From positions 1-5,543 of the forward strand of contig CANRLY010000124.1 in the NCBI GenBank assembly GCA_947631585.1: 5,543 nucleotides of DNA, written 5' to 3'. Below the pieces are notes generated by a model that was given only the letters and a program-made list of their open reading frames with translations, was not told where the DNA came from and searched no databases. Positions 1-4,992 of the stretch are shown piece by piece. Source of the stretch: an uncultured Clostridia bacterium (GTDB taxonomy: Bacteria > Bacillota > Clostridia > Oscillospirales > Ruminococcaceae). The position numbers and the translations under genes are program-made. Positions within the stretch are counted from its first letter, which is position 1; every line of letters starts with the position of its first letter.

Positions 1-377
1 ATAAGTGAAGCACCTGTAACGGCTACTATCACTGCCGGAACCGCTCCGATTATACTTGTGACAAGACCTGCTATTGCCATACCTTTTCCACCCTTTTTAG
101 TAGCAAGGCTTGCCGCTCCCAGTATAAGACCAAGCACAGCACATATTATAGGTACGACAGGCACGCACACCAACAACAGCGACACTATTCCCAGAACCAT
201 AGATGCCACCGCCAGACCTACGCTTTTATTCTCCATATTTCTCACCCCCGAATATGTATTTTCATAACTGACTGTCCCGGATAATAGACCTTGATTGCCA
301 TTTGTCAACGAACAGCCGCAATTCACACAAAATTTAGAACCGTCTTTGTTTTCTTTTCCACATTTGACACAATACAT
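1..377 (-). CDS. Zinc-ribbon DUF4190 membrane protein (3' end outside window)
   Basis: I translated this gene from the reverse strand. It reads open for 125 codons from an ATG at 377 to the window edge, so the C-terminus is missing. The first 22 residues form a zinc ribbon (C3-x2-C6 and C17-x2-C20, with an extra C22). A polar linker to about residue 50 follows, then a hydrophobic region typical of DUF4190: one helix pair at roughly 53-90 and another segment from about 100, joined by a short KKGGKG loop. A strong ribosome binding site (GGAGG at 385-389, 7 bases before the ATG) supports the start. The likely picture is a small membrane protein with a cytoplasmic zinc-binding head; its biochemical role is unknown. 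It is transcribed divergently from the XRE regulator and its promoter is flanked by two identical dyads, so repression by that regulator is likely. The family assignment is fairly secure; the function is not. Confidence 0.85.
   Translation of the reverse strand, partial: MYCVKCGKENKDGSKFCVNCGCSLTNGNQGLLSGTVSYENTYSGVRNMENKSVGLAVASMVLGIVSLLLVCVPVVPIICAVLGLILGAASLATKKGGKGMAIAGLVTSIIGAVPAVIVAVTGASL
234..250 (-). promoter_or_regulatory. Possible internal translation start in the DUF4190 gene
   Basis: Within the zinc-ribbon gene, the ATG at 236-234 (residue 48, reading MENKSVGLAV) is preceded by GGGGGTGAG at 249-241. That resembles a Shine-Dalgarno sequence at workable spacing. Starting here would give a form lacking the zinc ribbon but keeping the membrane region, and many DUF4190 proteins begin just this way. 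The full-length start at 377 has the better ribosome binding site, so this is at most a second product. Confidence 0.25.
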
Positions 378-403
378 GACCTTTCCTCCATAACAGCCGA
401 AGT

Positions 404-423
404 TTAGTACTTATAAGTACTAA
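404..423. promoter_or_regulatory. Operator-like perfect palindrome, site 1
   Basis: TTAGTACTTATAAGTACTAA is a perfect 20-base palindrome. Its core TAGTAC-N6-GTACTA is the same as in the dyad at 460-477. It lies just downstream of the predicted minus-strand -10 box, covering about +1 to +20 of the DUF4190 transcript, where a bound repressor would block initiation. The neighbouring XRE protein is the obvious candidate ligand, but that is inferred from position and symmetry only. Confidence 0.75.
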
Positions 424-430
424 CATAGAT

Positions 431-459
431 ATTGTAACAAACAATTGTGATAAAGTCAA
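431..459 (-). promoter_or_regulatory. Sigma-A promoter for the DUF4190 gene
   Basis: On the minus strand TTGACT (459-454) and TACAAT (436-431) are separated by exactly 17 bases, each one base from consensus. Transcription should begin near 424, giving a leader of about 47 bases before the ATG at 377. The two TAGTAC-N6-GTACTA dyads sit directly on either side: one abuts the -35 box and the other covers the start site. No equally good plus-strand promoter for the regulator was found in the same gap. Confidence 0.8.
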
Positions 460-477
460 TAGTACCATTTGGTACTA
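460..477. promoter_or_regulatory. Operator-like dyad, site 2
   Basis: TAGTACCA and TGGTACTA are 8-base arms separated by TT, giving the same TAGTAC-N6-GTACTA core as site 1. The centres of the two sites are 55 bases apart, roughly five helical turns. This site abuts the minus-strand -35 box and is about 43 bases upstream of the regulator's start codon, so it could serve both repression of the DUF4190 gene and autoregulation. The core occurs nowhere else that I saw in the window. Confidence 0.75.
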
Positions 478-508
478 AAACAAATTTTGACTTTTTACAC
501 AAAAAATC

Positions 509-515
509 GAGGTGG
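509..515 (+). promoter_or_regulatory. Ribosome binding site that sets the XRE gene start
   Basis: GAGGTGG lies 5 bases before the GTG at 521. An upstream in-frame GTG at 512 is part of this Shine-Dalgarno sequence itself and has no site of its own before it, so 521 is the better start. Confidence 0.75.
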
Positions 516-520
516 ACTTT

Positions 521-745
521 GTGTATTTTCAACGTTTAAGAGATCTGCGTGAAGATGCTGAACTGAATCAAACGCAGGTCGCAGAGCTTCTTTTTACCAG
601 CCAGACTGTGTATTCCCGTTATGAAAGAGGTGTTCTCACCATTCCCGTTGAACACCTGCTTATCCTTGCCGACTTTTACAATGTTTCCACAGATTACATT
701 CTGGGAAGAACAAACGAAAAAAATTACCGCCCGCTCAGCAAATGA
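521..745 (+). CDS. XRE/Cro-family HTH transcriptional regulator
   Basis: The product is a 74-residue DNA-binding protein made almost entirely of one Cro/C1-type helix-turn-helix domain. The helix-turn-helix lies at about residues 16-37 (NQTQVAELL through YSRYERG). It is followed by the conserved helix ending in LADFYNVSTDYILGRTN, typical of small Firmicute XRE repressors. There is no ligand or protease domain. The start is the GTG at 521. The gene faces away from the zinc-ribbon/DUF4190 gene, and the shared upstream region has two copies of one dyad, so it probably represses both itself and its neighbour. It converges with glmU, and its last codons (tail NEKNYRPLSK) encode the glmU terminator hairpin. 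The family is clear; the regulon is inferred. Confidence 0.9.
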   Translation: MYFQRLRDLREDAELNQTQVAELLFTSQTVYSRYERGVLTIPVEHLLILADFYNVSTDYILGRTNEKNYRPLSK

Positions 746-755
746 ACGGACGGTA
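717..755 (-). terminator. Intrinsic terminator of the glmU transcript, inside the XRE gene
   Basis: Read on the minus strand, bases 755-743 pair with 737-725 to give a 13-base-pair stem with a 5-base loop and two G-U wobbles, followed by A-A and seven T residues (723-717). The hairpin begins only 8 bases past the glmU stop codon. On the plus strand the wobbles become C-A mismatches, leaving an outer 9-position stem with one mismatch followed by TTTATATTT. It may therefore terminate the XRE transcript too, but less well. Most of the element lies within the last nine codons and stop of the XRE gene. Confidence 0.85.
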
Positions 756-763
756 TTTATATT

Positions 764-2158
764 TCACTGGGAATTTTTGAATTTATCTGTTCGGGCTTTC
801 AGCTTCTTGACGGCGTAATCCTGTTTTATCGTAGTTCTGCCACGCTCGATGGCAAGCGCACCTGACGGCACGTCGCTGGTGATAGTAGAGCCTGCTGCGG
901 TATATGCGCCTTCCCCGATAGTTACCGGCGCAACCAGATTTGTATTGCAGCCGATAAAGGCGTTGTTGCCGATGACCGTTTTGAACTTCCTTTCGCCGTC
1001 ATAGTTGCAGGTAACGCAGCCGCCTCCCATATTGACGTTTTCGCCGACTTCGCTGTCGCCCACATAGGTCAGGTGGGAAATAGCGGTTTTCTTGCCGATG
1101 GTGGAATTTTTTATCTCAACGAAATCGCCTATCTTGACGCCTTCGTCGATATGTGTGCCGGGTCTGAGCTGGACGAAAGGACCTATCTTTGCGTTGTCCA
1201 GCACCACAGACTGGTAAGCCTGCACGTTATTAAGTACAACGCCGTTTCCCACGGCAGTATCTTCGATAATGCAGTTAGGACCTATCACGCAGTTGCTGCC
1301 TATGAAAGTTTTTCCCCTGAGTATAACTCCGGGAAGTATCTTAGTTCCCTGCCCGATGCTGACTTCCGGAGAAATTATGATACCGTCGGTACAGACAAAT
1401 TCCACGCCGTTATCCAGGTGCTTGCCGATAACGTCACGGCGGGCGATCTCGTTAAGTTCCAGCAATGCCCTGCGGTCGTTTGCGCCCATGACTACTTTGG
1501 GGTCGTCTGCGATGTAAGCCGATGCACGCAGACCTTTTTTCAGGATAAGTTCCACGCAGTCGGTCAGGTAATACTCCCCCTGGGCATTATTGGCAGTTAT
1601 CTCAGGCAGAACATCGCACAGAGCCTTTGTTGAGAACCAATAGCAGGAAGAACTTACTTCTTTGATTTTCTTTTGCTCCGCAGTGGCGTCTTTTTCCTCA
1701 ACTATGGCAGAAATGCCGTTTTCGCTTCTGACTATCCTGCCATAGCCGAAAGGTTCGTCAAGTTCAGCGGTGACCACGGTCACGGCGTTCCCCTGGGAAC
1801 GGTGGGCTTCAAGGGCGGCAGAAATAGTTTCCTTATCCATAAAAGGAGCATCTCCGCAAAGCACCAGGGTATTGCCGTCAGGGTCTTTTTTAAGAAGCTC
1901 CATCGCCTGCATTACCGCATGACCTGTGCCAAGGCGTTCTTTCTGCATGACAGTTTCATACTTGCCGCCAAGGTACTCGTCCAGCATCTCAGCCCCATAG
2001 CCTTTCACAACGTATATATTTTCAACACCGGCAGCCTCGCAAGCGTTTAGCACCCAGCGTATCATCGGGGTCTCCAGCACCTCGCAAAGCACTTTGGGAA
2101 TATCGGTTTTCATACGCTTGCCATAACCTGCGGCAAGAATGACCGCATTATCAGCCAT
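764..2158 (-). CDS. glmU: Bifunctional UDP-GlcNAc pyrophosphorylase / GlcN-1-P acetyltransferase
   Basis: GlmU acetylates glucosamine-1-phosphate with acetyl-CoA, then couples it to UTP to make UDP-GlcNAc, the precursor of peptidoglycan and wall polymers, in the cytoplasm. The 464 residues match the family (about 456). The uridyltransferase half carries LAAGYGKRMKTDIPKVL (8-24), QKERLGTGHAV (72-82), metal ligand D103, GYGR (138-141), E154 and metal ligand N226. The left-handed beta-helix acetyltransferase half (from about 255) carries R332, K350, catalytic H362, Y365, N376 and NYDG (385-388). Oddities: EVSSS at 167-171 replaces the usual E-I/V-N-T/S-G, so residue 169 is Ser rather than Asn; the usual acetyl-CoA-site Ala and Ser are G379 and C404. 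The ATG at 2158 follows a GGAGG at 2171-2167. The gene is last in its unit and has its own terminator. The identification is very secure. Confidence 0.98.
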   Translation of the reverse strand: MADNAVILAAGYGKRMKTDIPKVLCEVLETPMIRWVLNACEAAGVENIYVVKGYGAEMLDEYLGGKYETVMQKERLGTGHAVMQAMELLKKDPDGNTLVLCGDAPFMDKETISAALEAHRSQGNAVTVVTAELDEPFGYGRIVRSENGISAIVEEKDATAEQKKIKEVSSSCYWFSTKALCDVLPEITANNAQGEYYLTDCVELILKKGLRASAYIADDPKVVMGANDRRALLELNEIARRDVIGKHLDNGVEFVCTDGIIISPEVSIGQGTKILPGVILRGKTFIGSNCVIGPNCIIEDTAVGNGVVLNNVQAYQSVVLDNAKIGPFVQLRPGTHIDEGVKIGDFVEIKNSTIGKKTAISHLTYVGDSEVGENVNMGGGCVTCNYDGERKFKTVIGNNAFIGCNTNLVAPVTIGEGAYTAAGSTITSDVPSGALAIERGRTTIKQDYAVKKLKARTDKFKNSQ

Positions 2159-2206
2159 ATATCATACCTCCGTTTGATCTATGTTGCCCGATACATAATA
2201 CGGGCG

Positions 2207-2235
2207 TTAATAGCACATTATGACCGTCAGTGCAA
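2207..2235 (-). promoter_or_regulatory. Weak candidate promoter in the gap before glmU
   Basis: The 102-base gap between the oxidoreductase and glmU is long for an operon junction. On the minus strand TTGCAC (2235-2230) and TATTAA (2212-2207) are 17 bases apart, with TGC before the -10 box as in extended -10 promoters, but both boxes match poorly. A 5-base-pair GC hairpin (2186-2190 with 2201-2205, 10-base loop) follows with no T tract. glmU may have a secondary promoter here, or may depend on read-through. Confidence 0.25.
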
Positions 2236-2260
2236 AACTCACGCTGCTGAAAAACAGACT

Positions 2261-3238
2261 TTACAGTCCGTTCTGTTCAAGGACTTTTTCCATTATATCC
2301 ATGACCGCTTCCGTATCCGAAAGAGGCACGAGCCAGCTTTCTTTTCTGCCCTCATGCAGGCATCTGCAAGCTTCCATTATCTCATACTCATAGCCGTTGC
2401 ACAGGTGGGGGAAGCTTTTTTTCTCCACCAACTGAGCCATATCATCGTAAAGGGCAACTTCGCCGGAGCAGAAAAACCAGTCCCCGAAAACTATCCTGCC
2501 CTTATCGCCCACTATGACGGCATTGTTATTGTTTTCTATATCATAGCCGAAAACAGTTACTGCAAATGCGCCGTTTTCGTACTCAAGGGTCACCTGACCA
2601 TCAGAATCGGTTCCTGCCCGTCCCACAAAAAGGCTGCTTCTGACAGCAGACGGTGTATTTCCCAAAAACGCCTCAAACAGCGTTATCGGGTAGACTCCCA
2701 GGTCAAGGAGAGCGCTTGCTCCCAACTGCTTATCAAAAAGCCTGTCTTTGGGGTCGAACTGAACTATATTTGAAAAATCCGCCTTTATCATTCTGATATT
2801 GCCTATCTTTCCAAGCTTTGCCCAGCTGAGAGCCTGTCTGAAAGACGGAAGGCATTTCATCCACATTGCCTCCATAAAGAACAGGTCTTTTTCTTTGGCA
2901 AGACCTATGATCTGCGAAAGCTGGCGGCTGTCGGCGGTAACGGATTTTTCACACAAGACGTTCTTGCCGTGTTCCAGGCACATCATGGCGTTTTCATAGT
3001 GGCAGGAGGTAGGCGTGGCGATATAAACGATATCTATGTCCTTGTCCTTGCACAATTCCTCATAGCCCTGATAAGCCCTCGGGATATCGTGTTTATCGGC
3101 AAATTCCATAGCTGTGCTCATATTTCTGGATGCGACTGCCAACAGTTTTGCGCCGTCGGTATAATTTATCGCCTGTGAAACAGAGTCAGCTATTCTTCCT
3201 GTGCCGATAACGCCCCAGTTGATAATTTCGTCAGTCAT
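2261..3238 (-). CDS. Gfo/Idh/MocA oxidoreductase, dihydrodiol/xylose dehydrogenase-like
   Basis: This is a 325-residue NAD(P)-dependent sugar-type dehydrogenase. The N-terminal Rossmann fold has GVIGTGRIA at 9-17, an ASRN turn at 36-39 that contacts the cofactor ribose/phosphate region, KHDIPRAYQGYEEL at 49-62 and the IATP strand at 73-76. The catalytic-lysine motif is CEKSV (96-100), where most members have EKP; the lysine K98 is kept. The C-terminal sheet domain has MEAMWMKCLP (122-131) and GASALLDLGVYP (173-184), supplying D179 and Y183. The overall pattern, including GRKESWLVPLSDTE near the end, resembles mammalian dimeric dihydrodiol dehydrogenase and bacterial NADP-dependent xylose dehydrogenases. 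The substrate cannot be read from sequence. The start is supported by AAGGAGA (3250-3244) before the ATG. The gene lies 31 bases after the HAD gene and upstream of glmU, so it is probably co-transcribed with both. Confidence 0.93.
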   Translation of the reverse strand: MTDEIINWGVIGTGRIADSVSQAINYTDGAKLLAVASRNMSTAMEFADKHDIPRAYQGYEELCKDKDIDIVYIATPTSCHYENAMMCLEHGKNVLCEKSVTADSRQLSQIIGLAKEKDLFFMEAMWMKCLPSFRQALSWAKLGKIGNIRMIKADFSNIVQFDPKDRLFDKQLGASALLDLGVYPITLFEAFLGNTPSAVRSSLFVGRAGTDSDGQVTLEYENGAFAVTVFGYDIENNNNAVIVGDKGRIVFGDWFFCSGEVALYDDMAQLVEKKSFPHLCNGYEYEIMEACRCLHEGRKESWLVPLSDTEAVMDIMEKVLEQNGL

Positions 3239-3269
3239 AACTTTCTCCTTTCTTTTCTACAGACCGGCG

Positions 3270-3947
3270 TTATTTGCATTTCATAACAGAACTGAATTTT
3301 TCTTTAAGCTGAAAATAATCCTCGGCATACATATCGGCAAGGCGTTTGATCTCCCTCTCGTCGCCGGCGGAGCGTGAGTCGTACACCCCGACTGCTATGT
3401 AGCCGCCGTCCTTTGCGCCTTTTATCCCGGCGGCGATATCCTCAAAGACCAAACATTCCCCCGGCGCACAGCCTATACGTTTTGCCGCAAGGTCGTACAC
3501 ATCGGGAAAGCCTTTTCCTCTGCCGACTTCCGCAGTGGTTGCGTAAGCGTCAAACAGCGCACCGGCGTTATTATTTTTAAGAGCCGAAAGAAAGAAGCTT
3601 TCCGCACTGGCGGTGGCGATGGCAGTTTTTATGCCGTTTTCACGGAGAAAACTCACAAATTCCTTTGCGCCGGCTTTAAGAAACACATTATGCTCGTACT
3701 CATACTGAGCCATACCGCACCATTCCCGTATCACAGCTTCAGGGGATTCGTTCAGTCCCAGAAGTTCTATGGTATAGACCGCCGCTTCGGACAGATCCAT
3801 AGAAGCCACGCTCATAAAGTAATCCTTCGGGACGGTCAATCCTCTTTTTGCCATGAATTTTTCGTCTATATCAGACCAGACATGGAGCGAATCGGCAAGC
3901 GTTCCGTCAAAATCAAAGACAGCTCCCCTAAATTTATCCGATAACAT
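3270..3947 (-). CDS. HAD-superfamily hydrolase, beta-phosphoglucomutase-like
   Basis: The product is a 225-residue cytoplasmic HAD phosphatase or phosphomutase of subfamily IA. Motif I is VFDFDGTLADS (nucleophile D12, acid/base D14). A helical C1 cap spans about residues 20-95. Motif II is IATAS (T112), motif III is the lysine in GRGKGFPDVY (K145), and motif IV is VFEDIAAG (E169, D170). All catalytic positions are present. Proteins of this group act on small phosphosugars or similar metabolites; the substrate is not evident. The start is the ATG at 3947, preceded by AAGGAG at 3960-3955. A longer in-frame reading from a TTG at 4004 is unlikely because that codon lies within the promoter. The gene is first in a unit with the oxidoreductase (31-base gap) and then glmU. 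Confidence 0.92.
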   Translation of the reverse strand: MLSDKFRGAVFDFDGTLADSLHVWSDIDEKFMAKRGLTVPKDYFMSVASMDLSEAAVYTIELLGLNESPEAVIREWCGMAQYEYEHNVFLKAGAKEFVSFLRENGIKTAIATASAESFFLSALKNNNAGALFDAYATTAEVGRGKGFPDVYDLAAKRIGCAPGECLVFEDIAAGIKGAKDGGYIAVGVYDSRSAGDEREIKRLADMYAEDYFQLKEKFSSVMKCK

Positions 3948-3954
3948 CAAAATT

Positions 3955-3960
3955 CTCCTT
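3955..3960 (-). promoter_or_regulatory. Ribosome binding site that sets the HAD gene start
   Basis: AAGGAG on the minus strand lies 7 bases before the ATG at 3947 and about 25 bases after the predicted transcription start. It selects the 225-residue form over an upstream extension. Confidence 0.85.
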
Positions 3961-3991
3961 AAACCAACCTGCTGCATTTCATCTAAATAAC

Positions 3992-4020
3992 ATTTTAGCA
4001 CCAAAGGGGAGATTTGTCAA
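3992..4020 (-). promoter_or_regulatory. Consensus sigma-A promoter for the HAD-oxidoreductase-glmU unit
   Basis: On the minus strand a perfect TTGACA (4020-4015) and TAAAAT (3997-3992) are 17 bases apart, and TGC directly before the -10 box adds an extended -10 element. Initiation is expected near 3985, giving a leader of about 38 bases. No palindromic operator is evident around it, so expression is probably strong and constitutive, as would suit glmU supply. Confidence 0.88.
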
Positions 4021-4056
4021 ATACCGGCGGAAATTTTCACCCAAAGCTCATATTTT

Positions 4057-4926
4057 TCACAATCGTGAGGAGCTATAGCCCTTAAAGTTCACGCCGTATA
4101 TTTCAGTTGCCGAGGACACCACCATGAATGCGCTGCCGTCAGTTTCCTTGACAATATCTGACAATTTGCCAAGGCGTGGTTTTTTAAGAGCGCACATGAT
4201 TATATGCTCTTCCCTGCCGGAATAGCCGCCGTTTCCTGTGATAAAGCTTGCGCCGGCGTCCAGGTCTCTCAGTATCTTTTCCATGATAAGTCCGCTTTTT
4301 TCGCTGAAAATAAACACAAGTTTCGCTTCGTCTGTGCCATACAGCACGAAGTCCAGCACCTTTGATGAAACGGTAAGGGCTGAAAGCGCATAAAGGGCGA
4401 CTTCGAGATTTCTGAAAACCAAGCCGGAAGTCACCGAGATAATACCGTCTATCACAAGAAAGACAGTTCCCGACTTGATATGGGGATATCTGCGTCTGAG
4501 AAGTCTTACCACTATATCAGAGCCGCCGGTAGTTCCGCCGCAGCGGAAGATAAGTCCCATAGAAGCCGCCATCAGCGCACCTCCTGCAAACGCAGAGATC
4601 ATTCTTTCGGAGCAGACTGCGCCCAACTGCGAAAACCGGTCGATAGCCGCCGAAGCTACCGCCGTGGCAACAAGGGTCTTTACAAAAAACTCCCCACCCA
4701 TTTTAACAAGCGCCAGCAGGAGCAGCGGCAGGTTTATAAGCAGGATAAGCGCACCAGTGGAAATGCCTGTAAAATTCGAGACCATGATGGATATTCCCGT
4801 CACGCCGCCCGGAGCGATATGGTAGGGTTCAAGGAAAAGTCCCACTCCCGCCCCATACGCAACAGCGCCGATAATTATCAGCAGATAATTACCGGCTTTA
4901 AGAAAGATATTCTTCACAAACGCCAT
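4057..4926 (-). CDS. YitT family membrane protein (DUF161 plus DUF2179)
   Basis: This 289-residue integral membrane protein has the two-part YitT layout. Residues 1-197 hold about five or six hydrophobic segments (about 14-32, 58-76, 80-96, 108-128, 154-171, 176-196), with the family signatures APGGVTGIS (38-46) and CGGTTGGSDIV (129-139). Residues 200-283 form the soluble C-terminal DUF2179 domain, with ITGNGGYSGREEHIIMCAL and DGSAFMVVSSATEIYGVNFKG, a small alpha/beta fold thought to bind a ligand. The transported substrate, if any, is unknown for most of this family. The ATG at 4926 is chosen over a GTG at 4932 because GGAGGT at 4938-4933 would touch the GTG but lies 6 bases from the ATG. 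It follows the cyclase gene after 66 bases. No convincing terminator was seen between its stop and the HAD promoter. Confidence 0.93.
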   Translation of the reverse strand: MAFVKNIFLKAGNYLLIIIGAVAYGAGVGLFLEPYHIAPGGVTGISIMVSNFTGISTGALILLINLPLLLLALVKMGGEFFVKTLVATAVASAAIDRFSQLGAVCSERMISAFAGGALMAASMGLIFRCGGTTGGSDIVVRLLRRRYPHIKSGTVFLVIDGIISVTSGLVFRNLEVALYALSALTVSSKVLDFVLYGTDEAKLVFIFSEKSGLIMEKILRDLDAGASFITGNGGYSGREEHIIMCALKKPRLGKLSDIVKETDGSAFMVVSSATEIYGVNFKGYSSSRL

Positions 4927-4932
4927 AAGCAC

Positions 4933-4938
4933 ACCTCC
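4933..4938 (-). promoter_or_regulatory. Ribosome binding site that sets the yitT-like gene start
   Basis: GGAGGT on the minus strand lies 6 bases before the ATG at 4926. The alternative in-frame GTG at 4932 directly abuts it and so could not be used efficiently. Confidence 0.8.
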
Positions 4939-4962
4939 GAAAAGCCTTTGATTTAGCTTTTC
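4939..4962 (-). other. Short inverted repeat just upstream of the yitT-like RBS
   Basis: GAAAAGC and GCTTTTC are 7-base arms around a 10-base loop in the gap between the cyclase and YitT genes. The 3' arm ends directly at the GGAGGT ribosome binding site. The stem has only three GC pairs and no following T run, so it is not a convincing terminator. It may be an RNA processing or translation-modulating hairpin, or chance. Confidence 0.3.
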
Positions 4963-4992
4963 CTGACAGCGGCGGATTATCCATAGCAGCGT

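Noticed and set aside
58..267. A 69-codon plus-strand open frame at the left end
   Set aside because: It is the antisense of the zinc-ribbon/DUF4190 gene, which has a strong promoter and ribosome binding site; the plus frame has neither.
487..515. TTGACT at 487-492 as a -35 box for the XRE gene
   Set aside because: A 17-base spacer places the -10 box on the ribosome binding site, with no TATAAT-like sequence there, and transcription would begin at or past the start codon.
1073..1633. A 186-codon plus-strand open frame antisense to glmU
   Set aside because: It lies wholly inside a secure glmU frame, shows no family motif and looks like a reverse-strand shadow.
2186..2205. GCCCG/CGGGC hairpin as a terminator between the oxidoreductase and glmU
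   Set aside because: It has only five base pairs around a 10-base loop and no T tract follows, so it cannot be called an intrinsic terminator.
2174..2773. A 199-codon plus-strand open frame opposite the oxidoreductase gene
   Set aside because: The opposite strand encodes a complete Gfo/Idh/MocA protein with all motifs. This frame has no recognisable domain and no convincing ribosome binding site.
3948..4004. N-terminal extension of the HAD protein from a TTG at 4004
   Set aside because: The codon lies in the spacer of a consensus promoter, upstream of the expected transcript start, and a strong AAGGAG precedes the ATG at 3947.
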